Positions 35,736 through 47,480 of a stretch of DNA of 64,000 bases are shown in pieces. Positions within the stretch are counted from its first letter, which is position 1, and each line of letters opens with the position of its first letter. Origin of the DNA: Lepiota brunneoincarnata (Eukaryota; Basidiomycota; Agaricomycetes; Agaricales; Agaricaceae). The position numbers were made by a program, and so were the translations under genes. The stretch covers positions 124,001 through 188,000 of the forward strand of contig JAEBUN010000045.1 of the NCBI GenBank assembly GCA_023014365.1, given 5' to 3'. Under the pieces are notes generated by a model. That model ran no database searches. It was not told where the DNA came from and worked only from the letters and a program-made list of their open reading frames with translations.

Positions 35736-37699
35736 CGAATGGGTGCTGCTCTACTTCTTCCGGTAAATGGCGTTCAATAATAAAGAGTAGAGAGTAGGGA
35801 ATCTTCGTTGAAGTTCGGTTCGAACTGAACCTCTCTGAACCTGGAGGTTCAGTCCGGTTCATGTTCAGGTTCGGGCCTAAACCTGTTGATTCAGTTCGGG
35901 GTGCGGGCTTGTGGCTAATTTGCCTGAGCATGTTAAGCGCGTGAGTTGAGGTACCTCGACGACTGGAGAGATGGCGAGTGTTGGGGACAAAGTGGCAGTG
36001 CCCGCGCTTGCCAAACTTCAACAAAGTTCAAACCCTTCCTCGTTACATTTCCTCGTCGGGATTAGGTTCACCAACTATCGTCTCTGCGCCCTCCCCGTGT
36101 ATACGTTGATTGATGCCTCCAAACCATCCGCAAACGGCATACATATGACCGAGTCGTCTGCTATGTACAAGTCTTTATCCATGAGGCAAACTCGGAGGTC
36201 GATGCACGCGAGGGTTTTGATTTAAGATTCGGAGATGTCGGCGTAAGCTTAGGAGATTTGCGGTGAGTGCTACCTGTTATCATTTCAAGCCTCAAACACT
36301 GACGATGTCCTGTCCCTAGTCATTACTCCTTCGGCAGACGGAACAGATAACCAACGTCCTACTCCTGCTAGTATTCTCAGTCACATCATGGCTAGTGGCG
36401 CGGAGAAGCACACTATCCGCATACATTGGCCGCAGGATGGCGTTCTCTCCGTGTTCGATAACGAGACCGGAGTTGGGAAGACGAAGTTCGGCGCATGTGA
36501 TTGCTTATTTTTTCCCCCTAGAAGTTGAGGAGGGTAGGTGACTCTTCCTCCGAGGCCCCATTGCATGTTTACCTCACAGCATTTGCCTCTAGCTCCTCGC
36601 ACTTCTTCATGATCGAGTCCATCTCGAACCTCACCTTCGTTCCAGAGTCGCTTGGGCGAACTATAAGCATTGCCGCAACACGACTGGGCATATCACTTAC
36701 AAGACGGTTCGCGACACTATTGCGACCCTCGGTATTCAGGTGGAACAAGATGACGTTCTCTTCAAGCGGGTACATCAGGCCTGAATTTGGCCCCTGCAAG
36801 CAACACGAGCGTCGGTGCTTTGGCTACTGCACGTGCGTGGCGGGATCGTCGCGGGGAGTTTCTGTTTCTACAGAGGATCCAGATGGTTTGTCTTAAATCC
36901 GTCGCTCTTCAGTATTTATACTGAGGTTCTTTCAGCCTGGAGCTCCCATATCCGTCCGCGATGCTCGACTGTTCAAAAACAGTAGAAATCCATGCATCGT
37001 CTCAGACGGTAATGGTGGCCAAGGCGCTGGGATAGCTGGAAAAGTATCTCGAGGCCGTGACGTTGAGAACGCAGGAATACAGAGGATCTCGTATTTGTCG
37101 TGGGCCTCCGAGTAGGCATAATACTCGCCTCTCGTATCTCTATAATGCTCACCATTCTCAAGAAATCCCCTTGGTCGGCAGTACACACGATTTAGCACGT
37201 ATCACGACCAGCAGCACATGGTAGAGGTGCGCGGATTTTCGTGTCAACGCAGAGAATACGACCCCGGCGCGCGTATGGGCCAGGATTGATTGGGTGTCAC
37301 GGCTATCGGTGTTGCAAGCATGTATCTCTGCCACAAGCTTCCCTTCTTGCCCCTCCAGCGACCTCGGAGAAATGTTGATCATCCCCATATCAAGCGTGGC
37401 TTGCAAAATCATAAGACGGAAGCGAATGAGCCCTTCATTAGTTCCTTTCCGCCACATACTCGTTCTGCTGCTTCATTCCAACTCCCCACCCTCGTATGGT
37501 CAGGTCCGTGTATAACCACCTCCGCCCATCTTGTACACATGCCCATCACGCGCTCGGGTCAGTCATAAATCTGTCGTTGCACAAGAGGCCAGTCTTCCCC
37601 CGGTTATGAAGCTTGAAACAGTGTATGCAAAACGGCGGTTTATGAAATGAAGTGGATTGCGTAGTGCCAGGCGCGCGGAGAGGTTTGCAGTTGATATTC
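35736..37699. other. Region without a convincing gene
   Basis: Near 35,820-35,890 GAACC and GGTTC motifs alternate, including CTGAACCTGGAGGTTCAG, an 8-bp palindromic stem. Possible short coding pieces exist: minus strand 36,799-36,569 (LEENVILFHLNTEGRNSVANRL) and 37,198-36,932 (NRVYCRPRGFLENGEHYRD), and plus strand 36,388-36,530 (KHTIRIHWPQDGVLSVFDN). None connects into a gene I can defend. Decayed genes are likely. Confidence 0.35.
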
Positions 37700-38088
37700 A
37701 CTTCAGCCTACAGGTAAGTCCTGTTCTCATTCGTACTTTCTAAATGCTGATAAATTTTAGCTATGCTATTCGGTGCCCCACCCTTCCACGTTCGATTTGC
37801 TGATCCATGGCTCCTGGAGCCTGAGGATGCAGTTTCCCCATGCAGATCTGTCTTGGGAACTTGACAAATACGAGTCAGGCCCACAGCGCACGCTTGAAAA
37901 GGGTGTGGGTGCTGGGACTCACTCTTCTCTGAGTTCTGCGATTCCCTATGTTCTTTTTGAATGTAGTGCGCTAGAAGTATTCCGCCTTTTTGATACATTC
38001 ATACTCATAGAAACCTAGAAACCGGAATAGGGTCTTTGTATCTCGACCTTTGAGCATTATTGTTGTGACACCGATACGTACATCAGCG
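37700..38088. repeat. Duplicated segment P, copy 2
   Basis: Similar to 31,860-32,200. It directly abuts the copied GMC 3' end, so the junction at about 38,089 is a duplication breakpoint. Confidence 0.6.
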
Positions 38089-38741
38089 GACCCGAATTAC
38101 TTTTCGCATTCCGCGGGTGAGTTAATCCTGGCCCACAAATTCCTTCCGTTCTTTTTCTGATACTCGACTATTGGGGTAGATATCATCATCCTACGCCAAG
38201 GTGTCAAACTCGTCCAAACAGTTGGGGGTGCCTTCGGTAACCTTTGGGAGCGGAGCTGTCTCCAGGACCTGGTGTCCAAACTGATGACGACTGGGAAGGG
38301 TGGTTAAGAAGGGAAGCTGTAAAGGAGCGGTTTCATCCTAGCTCTGGCCGTGCTATGTTGTCACGCGCACAAGGGGGTGTAGTAGATTCCAAGTTGAGGG
38401 TGTATGGCGCCGGTGCGTTCTTTTTATTGGGTCAAGATTGTTTCCATTGTACAAACTTATGCCATTTATGACAGCCAACGTTCGTGTCGTTGACTCTTCT
38501 GTTTTCCCGTTCGAATTTGCTGCTCATGTATGTCTGAGTATTTTCTCCGCTTTCAGATGATGCTAGTTTGTGGACCTGTAGTTGGCCTCTGCGACTTTTG
38601 GTCTGGTGGAACAAGCAGCTGAAATAATCCAGGCAGAGTCGTATATTGTTCCGAATGGCGGCACGATACTCGTCAACGCCCTGAGTGGTTCTTTACTCTG
38701 CGCACTAATCGTTATATTGGCTACTGGGTCCTTTGTTTGAC
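38089..38741 (+). pseudogene. Truncated copy of the GMC oxidoreductase 3' end
   Basis: Matches 26,776-27,430 of the GMC gene, starting abruptly in the PNYFSH exon and including the introns, so it is a DNA-level copy and not a retrocopy. Segments such as GVKLVQTV, DDDWEGWLRREAV, FHPSS and VRVVDSSVFPFE are visible in shifting frames. Stops and indels prevent translation, and no 5' part, signal peptide or FAD motif is present. Confidence 0.88.
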
Positions 38742-38759
38742 CTTTGTAGCCTATTTTTT

Positions 38760-39080
38760 TTTAAAACAAAAAAACTCAAAGTCGCAGCGAGCGCCAGATT
38801 TGTACCCCTACCCGAATTAATAATATATGTTAGGTACTGATGCAAATATGCTGCTCCCATTGTATAAAGAGTCGCTGCGGCAGGCTGCCCCGTTTTTTGA
38901 CCCTGCGGCGCGCCTGCCGCGGCCACGTTTGAATCTGTTACAGGTTGGGGTGGAAGAGTTTCACTGGGGAGTAGATAGAATAGCTCCAGGAAAAGGAGGA
39001 GGGGTGTGGAAGGAGGTGCACTAGCAGATATAAGAGGTGACAGCAGAATAGGAGTTGGTGCCGGATGGGACGCAAGCGCG
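38760..39080. repeat. Dispersed repeat Q, copy 3
   Basis: Follows the GMC fragment exactly as copy 1 follows the complete GMC gene, and precedes family gene B as copy 2 precedes family gene A. It therefore looks like the joint where two duplicated tracts meet. Confidence 0.7.
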
Positions 39081-39282
39081 CAGCACGAGAGCTCGCGCTG
39101 ATGCCATCAATTGCCATCAGCAGAAACTCTCAGCATCATCGGTTACGGTGATTGCTGAGCACAGCCCGTGAATCATCGCACGATAGGAAACTTTCATCAC
39201 GGAAGCGCCAGATAGAGTCAGATCATCCCAATTGCATATGATCCGGATCAATGTATGTATACATCAACCCGGGATAAACTGT

Positions 39283-40043
39283 TCAACGCTGACGGTAGCC
39301 AATCGCATCCCTCAACTCTCTCCTTCGAGCATCGGTTCTGCGTGGAACCACCCAGCCATAACCGTTCAGATAACGCTCAAGTTGACCACGGTCCAGATTA
39401 TCCACGTCGTGGATCGTTCTGAGTGCAGGCAAAGCTGCATCACCAGGTCCCTGGAACCGGGTCAATATTCATGTAAGTATGACGACGTATAATGACTTAC
39501 CGGGCCCTGCTCTGTGGGATCACGTCCATCGATAAATGGCACGATCTCAAATGTGAATGCGGTACCATCCAATCGCGAATGATTTTTCATCTATTTAAAT
39601 CAAGTTGAATATGAGCCAATGACCAGTTAATAAAAACAGTATTCTTACCCTTTGGACATCGGCACGCACAAGAGCGACCTGAGTACGTAATTCATTAATG
39701 GGATCTGTTAAGTGGTGTATGGCTAGGTGAAGGAATCAGAATGGAAAGGAGTTTGACATGTTGAGAGACACATACCTTCAGGCATCTGCACAGCAACGGC
39801 TTGCATGCAAACTGCATGTTCATACGTAATCGCTCTAGCCAGATCGCTTCGCGAACAGCGTCCAGCGCGTGTAGTTCGTTCGTGGCTGACCGAGACGATG
39901 TAACGATTGGAGCTGGAGTTGACGATATCATTGTCGCTGGGTGGGTACTGAGCCTGGGGTGGAGGTGAGATAACGCGGTCATTAGGGGCAGGAGGGCGCC
40001 GAATGGATTGCGGTTGTTGACGGTTTCGAGTGCGAGGTGGCAT
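39283..40043 (-). CDS. Small four-exon family (possibly Mug135-like), copy B, intact
   Basis: ATG 40043 to stop at 39,283-39,285; four exons with GT-AG introns that keep phase, for a protein of about 199 residues. Exon 1 is Pro/Arg-rich, then ends DLARAITYEHAVCMQAV. Exon 2 reads DPINELRTQVALVRADVQR. Exon 3 starts MKNHSRLDG and has FEIVPFIDGRDPTEQGP. Exon 4 holds LPALRTIHDVDNLDRGQLE, YLNGYGWVV and a basic DARRRELRDAIGYRQR end. There is no signal peptide or membrane helix. It may belong to the Mug135-like C-terminal domain family, by memory only. This is the only copy of three in the window that reads through. Confidence 0.72.
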
Positions 40044-40061
40044 GGTCGTAGTTGAGGACTG

Positions 40062-41580
40062 TGTATAGTCCGCCTAGTTTTATTGACGCGATCACGTATT
40101 GGGGCATTTCGAACAAGACCAGTAGTCGTGGAAAGCCTGCCTGAGTCGAGGGTAACAGTTACCGTGGAACTGGATACTCTTGTCGGCGAGCTTCGTTTCA
40201 GGGGCGGGGGACGACTTCCCGGCTTGCTCGACCAAGAAAAAAGAGCCTCCGGGAGTCCTTCTTGCCATGAGACATTCGGACGATCATGATCCAGGGCTTG
40301 GAAATTGCGCGTGTCCGCTGGATGTGACCAACCAATATCCGAATCGTGACACGGTAACGGTTGAGTCGCGGCCGGACAGAAAAAATCAACAATTTATAGC
40401 ATACTCGCACGTAGCCAGAAGGACTACAACAATAAGAACTAAGAGAGACCATGACTATAAGATGAGGAAAACACCAGGCTACCCCGTAGCGTAGCCTCTC
40501 TACCTGCTCCTTCATCTACACCCACAAAACTACCAGCTCCCGAATTGGCGTGCGATAAGGCAGCGAAGATCTTCCAGCTGTCGGTTTCCTGCATAGTTGG
40601 TATACCGTAGTCTCCCAAATGGTGATTCTAGAACAAAAGTATGGCGCGCAGATCCACTCAATCTCCTATCCCACGGCTCTCAAATTGCAGAAATAAAGTG
40701 AACGGAAATAAGGAAATGAATGACCCTGCCTCCGATCCCCTGTTAAGCCCCTGCGTGACCCCCAACCGCTTCCTCCCCCTATTCCCCACATCATCAACTC
40801 ACCGTTAGCACGTCCATCATTCTCCCTATAAATGATAAGGTCCGGTCGATTTGCTAGTACTCTCCCTATGGGGGGAGGCCCGTGTAGGGACGGTGCCTGA
40901 AACGGACACTAGCATCCTTCCGCCATGGGTCCTTTTCCCTGAAGCTTCAACGTCCACACGCTATCAAGCCATAGGTTACGCCACCGGAGGCCCCGCGCGC
41001 AGCAAAAATCGTCAGAGTATTGGAAATGGTGCCTAAGGGCGCATCAAGGGTGCTCTAAGCGGGGCCTTCTAGCCCCCAGCTTGGCGATGCATGAGCTGAT
41101 CACGCAACGATAGTCGTGATCAGCTTGGGAGAATGAAAATGAGTGTGCGATTGAGTGGTAGGATAAAGAGAAACATGATGCAGCCCACAAGACTGGCCCG
41201 ATGTAGGACAATTAGCGGGAGTTGCTAGGTAGAATAGGGTCGACGTGTCTAGCTGCAAATCACTCGACATTAAGTCATACAACCTAAGTCAACCAACCAC
41301 CTTCGAAGCATTGGCATGGTATCGACCTCGAATCTAATTGGGCGTTGGCAACGCACTCAGGGTCAGTAGTGGACCCAACAATTTTGTGGTGAGCGGCGCT
41401 TGCTGGTCGCGGTGTACTTCGGAGCTACCATCCCGGTTCCTCCGACCGCGAGCATGGGCGACTTACTCATGGATTGATTAAAATAAATCAAGCGAGGTGC
41501 AAGGGACAAGTTGAAGTTGGCTTGGAATGTTTAACAGATGGAAATGATCTGGAAATATGCAATGAACAAGAGCTTAGAGG
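40062..41580. other. Region without a convincing gene
   Basis: No open frame with protein sense or splice logic was found. It includes the promoter side of family gene B and the 3' side of copy C. A degenerate gene cannot be excluded. Confidence 0.35.
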
Positions 41581-41581
41581 C

Positions 41582-42033
41582 TCAACGGATGCGATATCCA
41601 ATAGCATCCTTGAGCTCCAGTCTCCTTCTCTCAACTGTATGTGCAACCGCTAGTCCATAGCCATTCAGGTAGCGGGTAAGCTGAGCAGGTGTGAGACTGT
41701 CCACATCCATAATTGATCTGAGCGCAGGGAGTGGGATGTAGTTTGATTGCTGAAAACACAAAATCAGCATTAGACTGAGAGATGAAGTTACTTCTTACAG
41801 GGTCTGGTACTGTAGGGTCACGTCCATCCCTGACGAGGAGCCCTGAGTGTAAATCATAGCATCTGTGCTCTGTGAATATACCGAGTTGCACATGTGCTCT
41901 GCATCAAGAAGACTCACTGACGGAACTATACCTCCCAGTATAAAGCCTCTTTGGAGATCAATTGAACGGCGATTGAAACTTCTCTGTGGAATGGTTGTAA
42001 AACTCCAGTCAGCAGCAGATCGAGCACACTTAG
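41582..42033 (-). pseudogene. Small family (possibly Mug135-like), copy C, 5' truncated
   Basis: The last exon (41,751-41,582) reads YIPLPALRSIMDVDSLTPAQ, YLNGYG and LKDAIGYRIR. A 49-nt intron upstream is preceded by LLVRDGRDPTVPDP, matching the GRDPT block of copy B. Farther upstream no start or Pro-rich exon is found, and the gene stops at a solo LTR whose target duplication is at 42,030-42,033. The LTR insertion, an older deletion, or both removed the 5' half. Confidence 0.65.
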
Positions 42034-42680
42034 TGTAGAGGTGGACATGCGGCTGCATGTGTAGCAACTGCCCCATGCCACCTCTCGTAGCATTCGGAAC
42101 CCGAACCCGGATCGAACCCCGGATCACGAATTTCGGAGCGCTCGTGCAAAAGAAACAGGTATCATTCGACGGCGTATCCGTCCCGTCGATAGCCTCATAT
42201 GTTCAAGGACAGACAATTTTTTTATTTAGTTCTCCATTCCGTTTCACGAGCCCAATCATAGAGTAAAATTTCTCTCTCTTTTTAGTTTTCTCTGTGCTTC
42301 GCACATCACTCCTTTTATCCGTTGCCTAATTTTCTGCTAACGTAGTCGAGAAAAACTTCACGATTCTCCTGTTTCACGTTCCCCACCTCCAGAATATGAC
42401 TTCGCTTTAGTATCCGACATTTTCCTCTCTATTTAGGAAGTCAACAAAAGACCCGAAACTTCTCTCGCTATCTCGTTCTCTATTTTCTCTCTCATAAACG
42501 ACGTGTCTCCCCGGTTTTTGAAGCCCTGTGATCGTTTTGCCGATCACGCTCGCCCTTTGTTCCGTTGTGTTTCGTTGTGTTTCGCTTCGGTTTCGGTTGG
42601 TTTCGGCCTGTTTCGGCTTGTTTCGCTCGGCCGTCCCTGCCCCGACGCGATCCATCTGTAGGAGAGTCTGTGTCTCTTCA
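42034..42680 (+). mobile_element. Solo LTR, copy 1
   Basis: Starts TGTAGAGGTGG and ends CTCTTCA, flanked by TTAG at 42,030-42,033 and 42,681-42,684. It matches the inverted copy at 58,385-59,098 over its length. A degenerate array of GTTTCG-type hexamers lies near 42,560-42,635. No internal retroelement sequence is present on either side. 647 bp, about 70 bp shorter than the other copy. Confidence 0.85.
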
Positions 42681-42684
42681 TTAG

Positions 42685-43034
42685 ACTCAAGGCCTGAAAC
42701 GATCAAGTCTAGGCTACCTTCGCTCCCCGGATGTTCAAATAATCATTTATCACTTTTTTGGACAGAAAGGGCAGACCTACGTCTGTCCTGCTTCTACAAT
42801 GAGGACGTTAAATCCGAAGTTGTCTGTTAGCCCGTTTGTCAGAATGCAGCCTGCTGTGCCCCCTGGATTGCTTATGGATTAAATGGACAGCTATCTCGCG
42901 GGAAACTGATTGCAAATTACCCCTAACAACAATGAAAACCCAATGTAATTGACTGATCTGTATGTCGCACATAACCCCAGCGAAGATAATTCAACAACCA
43001 CAAGACCAGCGACGACCTTTTCGTACTTGCAGTT
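42685..43034. other. No gene seen
   Basis: About 350 bp between the solo LTR and the F-box fragment, with no recognisable coding or repeat content. Confidence 0.35.
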
Positions 43035-43600
43035 AGGACTGAGCCCAACCATCCCCTCGCTTCGTAGAGTCAGGATCATATGGTTGGGAGGTACAGATAG
43101 GACGGTGTATAGTTACATATTCGTTGCGTGTTACTGGAGTGAGATAACCAGCCCAGATGTTTGAAAGACGGTCACCTCTTCCGCTTCCCCTTCTGCTTTT
43201 TACCGCGAATCTTAGGTGTATTGAGTGACAATAAATCAAACGTCTCCCCAGATGATCTCATCCAAGAGGTCATAATATTCTGTCGATTACCGAGGAAAAT
43301 GCCGGAGTGATCCACACATATTCGGTAATGGAGTCTTCAAGCAATTGAACGATCGCAGGTTCCTCTCCTTTCCACCGTGAGGCATGGGTGAGTTGGGTGA
43401 AAAGCGCTAGCGTCTCACAGTCACTCGATAGAAAGCCTGGGCTAACCACTCGCAAACAAACCTCTGCAACGGGAGGTGGGATCTGCCAAGGTGAAGGGTA
43501 CGTATTATGTGACAGGGAAGCCACGACGAGCTCCACTCGTTGCAAGTGAGGGCTGTTATGGAGAAGCCGCTGCGGGACATCACTCTCCATCTCTGCGAGA
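43035..43600 (-). pseudogene. F-box protein fragment C (3' end only)
   Basis: The minus strand reads LLHNSPHLQRVELVVAS, VVSPGFLSSDCETLALFTQLTHASRWKGEEPAIVQ-type sequence and a decayed basic tail. It matches the last third of F-box copies A and B, plus about 130 bp beyond the stop (43,035-43,170) that also matches 50,440-50,590. No F-box or start is present, and the frame shifts after DSITEY. Confidence 0.8.
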
Positions 43601-44429
43601 TGGTTGGGGTTGGGCTGTTAGCCCTTGCTGGTTCTTTGGAGAACTGGCAGCTATCAGAACGTGGTTCTGACCTGTCATTCGATCTGCCGCTAGAATATGG
43701 GCAGATCTAGTTTAGCTTCGCCTAGCATCTACGTCCATCCGCAACATGGAACAGATGATACAAATCTCGTGAGTTAATCGACCCTCTGTCATATGCAGTC
43801 TGTGCATAAGGTGCGCTCGATTTTTTCGCGCTACTGGCTTTTCACTCACCGAATGCATTAGAATTCTAAAACCAGTTGCGGAAAGCCTCTGTCAATACGA
43901 GATCCGCTTTCATGTAGCAGCAGACACATAACCAATCGACAGATGAGCACACGACCTGTCGTGCGAACTACATATCCCTGCGTTTCAATTGACTCCACGA
44001 TTGACCGCGAAGACCGTTTTGTTCTCTTTGGACCCTCCATTGAGCACATTGAGCACTTCTTGAGTGAAATGGCTGAATGTTTGGTAACCCCTGCGAGACA
44101 CGGCAACGAAACGAATGTTTGCATTTTTTGCCAGTTCCTGGGCTCGTTCAGAAATGCCTGTTAGCTGCTAAATAGAGACATACTAGCATTTGGAGCCGCA
44201 AAACTCTCGACTTCGGTGATCCGTGAGTGGACTCTACATACCGAAACGCCTGGAGCGTACTTCGCTTGTTTACTGCATGGGGATACTGCCGCACTGAGCC
44301 GGTACCTCAGAGGGATGGTGAGCGCTTCTGATAATGCGCTGACTGGGTACTGTATGAGGTGACTGTACACGACGCTTGGGAATATGAGGCGCCCCAGTGA
44401 GAGAATCTGGTGGCCCGAGCATAGTCAAC
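43601..44429. other. No convincing gene
   Basis: Short frames only, in both strands. One plus-strand stretch near 43,943-44,100 (TTYPCVSIDSTIDREDRFVLFG) looks protein-like, but I cannot extend it. Confidence 0.3.
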
Positions 44430-44700
44430 CTTCCCACAAATGAGGAATATAATAGTCCGAGATTGTTGGTACGCTCGGTTGTTAACAATTTATTCAGCAC
44501 CCTACATCATTCGAATAGACCCCTCCTATGCCTACTGCAGACAATATCACTAGGGCAGAATACCGACATCCAGGGAGGACTGGAGTTCGTGCTTCTGTGC
44601 CGATAGTGAGCAATTCTCGTCTCCCCCGACCCGCAATACATCTGATGGGTTTGAGATTGGCAGTATGGGAACCAGGGATCCCAAATGGAGCGTAAGACCC
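44430..44700. repeat. Direct duplicate R, copy 1
   Basis: About 270 bp with clear similarity to 47,205-47,480 in the same orientation. Shared blocks include GAATATAATAGTCCGAG, TGCCTACTGCAGACA and CAATACATCTGATG. Scattered substitutions and small gaps separate the copies. No gene is supported. Confidence 0.75.
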
Positions 44701-45920
44701 TTGCATGCTTTTTGGTTATTGGAAAGATTCATTTCCTTGTCAACCACGAAGAGTCTAGTCTTACACAGATTTATTGCATTCAACTCCGCGCCAGGATCTG
44801 ATATTAAGTGGTGGAAGGATGAATTTATTGGGATTCTTGTAGTAGAGGTCGCGTGGCTCTTGTCCCAACTCGGCACCGCATTTGATGAAATTTTCGGGTT
44901 TTGCAAATCCGATCTTTTGTCCTTATCACGGTTTCCGAGCACCATTTGAAATAGAAGTTTCTTAGCTCAGGGTTGCACCAGGGAATCCAACCAGTGTCCA
45001 AGCCAACCACCCGGACATTTGGTGGGCCATTTAGCCGAACATGCCGAAGGGATCATACCAAAATGATGTTATTTCTCTTAAAGGAAGTCGCGGCGTGACA
45101 GCAACTTGGCGAAAAAAAACCACTCCTCCCATCGCCAGAATCCGTCCTCTGGGCGATACAATTTCTCGACGTTTCGAGATACGCTGATTCCAATGATATA
45201 TACAAATAAGATATGATTTTTCTTTTTGGCGTGACAAATGTGGCTTGTCAACTCACTGCCAGCGGCCTCGCAAACGAAGTGTCGGAGTGTGAAGCCGAAG
45301 CGGCTGGTCGGCTTTGCCCGGTGCTGCGCTCTGCGAAACGCGCTCAGCCTCCAGGAACAGAAAATCGTGGTAAATATTTTGGGCTACGGGAATCAAAAAA
45401 GCCCTAGATCTTCCCAGAGTTCCAAGGCAACTAGATTTGTCCAGATTTCCACTGCCAGAAACCCCACTCAGGGATGATATGACGAAGTGTCGACACGACA
45501 AAATCACAATAACAATGCCTTCATACCATCGAAATTTGAATTTCTCTGCTCGGCATTTGCAGTTTCCTTTCTGAGATAATGTAGATCGTATCATTTAAGC
45601 CTGGGAGAAGCCATTGGTACCTCCTCCTTCCCAACCCAAGTAGTATAAAACCTACTCAACACCAATACCTATCTGGAGTACCAAAGTGATACAACAAGGC
45701 AACCGCCGCTCTCTCCTCTTTCAGCTCTGCTCCAGGATCCAAGTCATCTTTGTACCTAAAAGTCCGAATAAATACAACCAGAACAGTACGATGGTAAGAG
45801 TGAACCCACTCTGTGGCCAGTGGCCTAATAACCGAGGGCGGGCTTGGACAGGATGGTAGCAGGCTCCAGACGGACACAAAGAACAAGAGCGAAAATGGCA
45901 GGGGTAGCAAAAAGCCCCCA
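44701..45920. other. No convincing gene
   Basis: The minus-strand frame 44,945-44,550 (131 codons) and the plus-strand frames here have no recognisable domain or splice context. I list the region as unassigned. Confidence 0.3.
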
Positions 45921-46046
45921 ATCAACCTCCAAACCAAGCCCCAACCCAGAGTCCCGCCCCCCATCAACCTCGAAACCAAGCCCAAACCCAGAGCCCCGCC
46001 CCCAACCAACCTCCAAACCAAGCCCAAACCCACAGTTGCGCCCCGA
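45921..46046 (+). repeat. 42-bp minisatellite, three units
   Basis: Units start at 45,921, 45,963 and 46,005 with A(T/C)CAACCTC. As 42 is a multiple of three, the plus strand keeps a Pro/Lys/Thr-rich 14-residue repeat (PPINLQTKPQPRVP type) in an open frame 45,813-46,145. Whether that frame is expressed cannot be told. Confidence 0.8.
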
Positions 46047-47204
46047 GTCGACTTCAGCACCAACCCCAAAACGGGCCCACAATCAATAACCACAAAACTA
46101 AGCTCGAATTCAGCTCATCGCCGCTCCCAAATCATCCGAGCTTAGCTCAGATGCAGTGAATGGTGAGAAGCGTGCTTCCTCTCCTGTTCCCATCACCCCG
46201 CCTAACGATCCTAGAAGGTCTGTACTAACGCTTTATATACATACGAAAGAGTATGCTTACTCCAGGAAGGGCACAACTGCCCCCGTTCACTCCTTAGAAT
46301 AGAAGGTCGTGAGTATAGGATCCCTGTACATAATTTCGCTAAGCCGTGCCATATGTTTTCCGCGACAAAGCTCAGAAAGTCCTCGCGATAATAATACAGT
46401 CTTGATATGCCTGTCGTGTGATCCTGGATCATCCAAAGGACTCTGGAAGAAGCGGACCGTCAGGACAACCTCATCATGCCAAGCACGGACATACGAAATA
46501 ATTAATTTCATTCAACAACTTGGCCTTGATGAATCATCCCCGTGTTCCCGATCATGATTTTAAACCATCCACGTGGTAATCGGACTGAAGGACGCAGCGT
46601 GTTCTGTACCGATGAAAATGCTTTCCTATTGGGGAACATATCCCTAATTTCTTTGGAGTAATAGTGCGTTATATGAAGCAAGGAACTGTGCGTAGAAGTG
46701 AACTTAATATGGACCTTTTTTGCGTGTTCGGGGTCGATTAAAGAGCTGCGATCAGTGGAAGCAAGGCTGTAGACTATTGGTAGGCTGAAGACAGAAAGCA
46801 GGGATGTGGAATTGGAGCTCATCATGGTTCCAGGTTGAAAGGCCACCGTACTAGAAGTACGCCGAAAGCCACCACACAAATAAATGTATCTCTGCAGTTT
46901 CTGGAATCGCTTGGGTCAATCAATGTCCATGGAACCCATTTACGATAATCGGGTAGATGACCGAGGTTATTGGTCGAGGGCTCTATGGATTATCGTTGGA
47001 GGTCGACCACAAAACGCGAAGGTATTACTGATCATCACAGATCAAAGCGTGGATGAGTGGTGCCAGGCGAGCCTGAACATCTGGTGCGACGGATTTGACG
47101 CTGAAGATGGCAGCAAGTGCCACTGCATTTCCCAAAGACCATCGAATAATAGCTACGCCTCCAGGCTTCCCATTTCCAGGTAGTTGAAGTGGAATTCATT
47201 TTCC
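46047..47204. other. No convincing gene
   Basis: Short frames without domain or exon logic. Unassigned. Confidence 0.3.
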
Positions 47205-47480
47205 TGAATATAATAGTCCGAGCTAATTGTTAGCACACCCCGTTGTTTTACTCTCCTCCTCAATCGTAGACCACCAATTCTTTCAGCACCCAAATCATTT
47301 GAATCGACCTCCCCCATGCCTACTGCAGACACCACTAGGGCGGAATAGGGGCGTCTGAGGGAGACGGGAATTCGAGTTTCGGTGCCAGTAGTGAACAAAT
47401 CTTGTCTCCCCTGGCTTGCAATACATCTGATGCCTTTGAGTTTAGTGGTACGGGAATTGGGAATCCTTAACAGAGTGTGA
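47205..47480. repeat. Direct duplicate R, copy 2
   Basis: Partner of 44,430-44,700, with about 45 extra bases near 47,240-47,285. Confidence 0.75.

Noticed and set aside
34903..35797. Three parallel 81-95 codon frames in the tandem array
   Set aside because: They are repeats of one DNA unit, with no signal peptide, domain or splice context; repeat identity explains the shared frame.
45656..46093. Gly/Leu-rich minus-strand frame over the minisatellite
   Set aside because: It is the antisense of the Pro-rich repeat; composition follows from the repeat.
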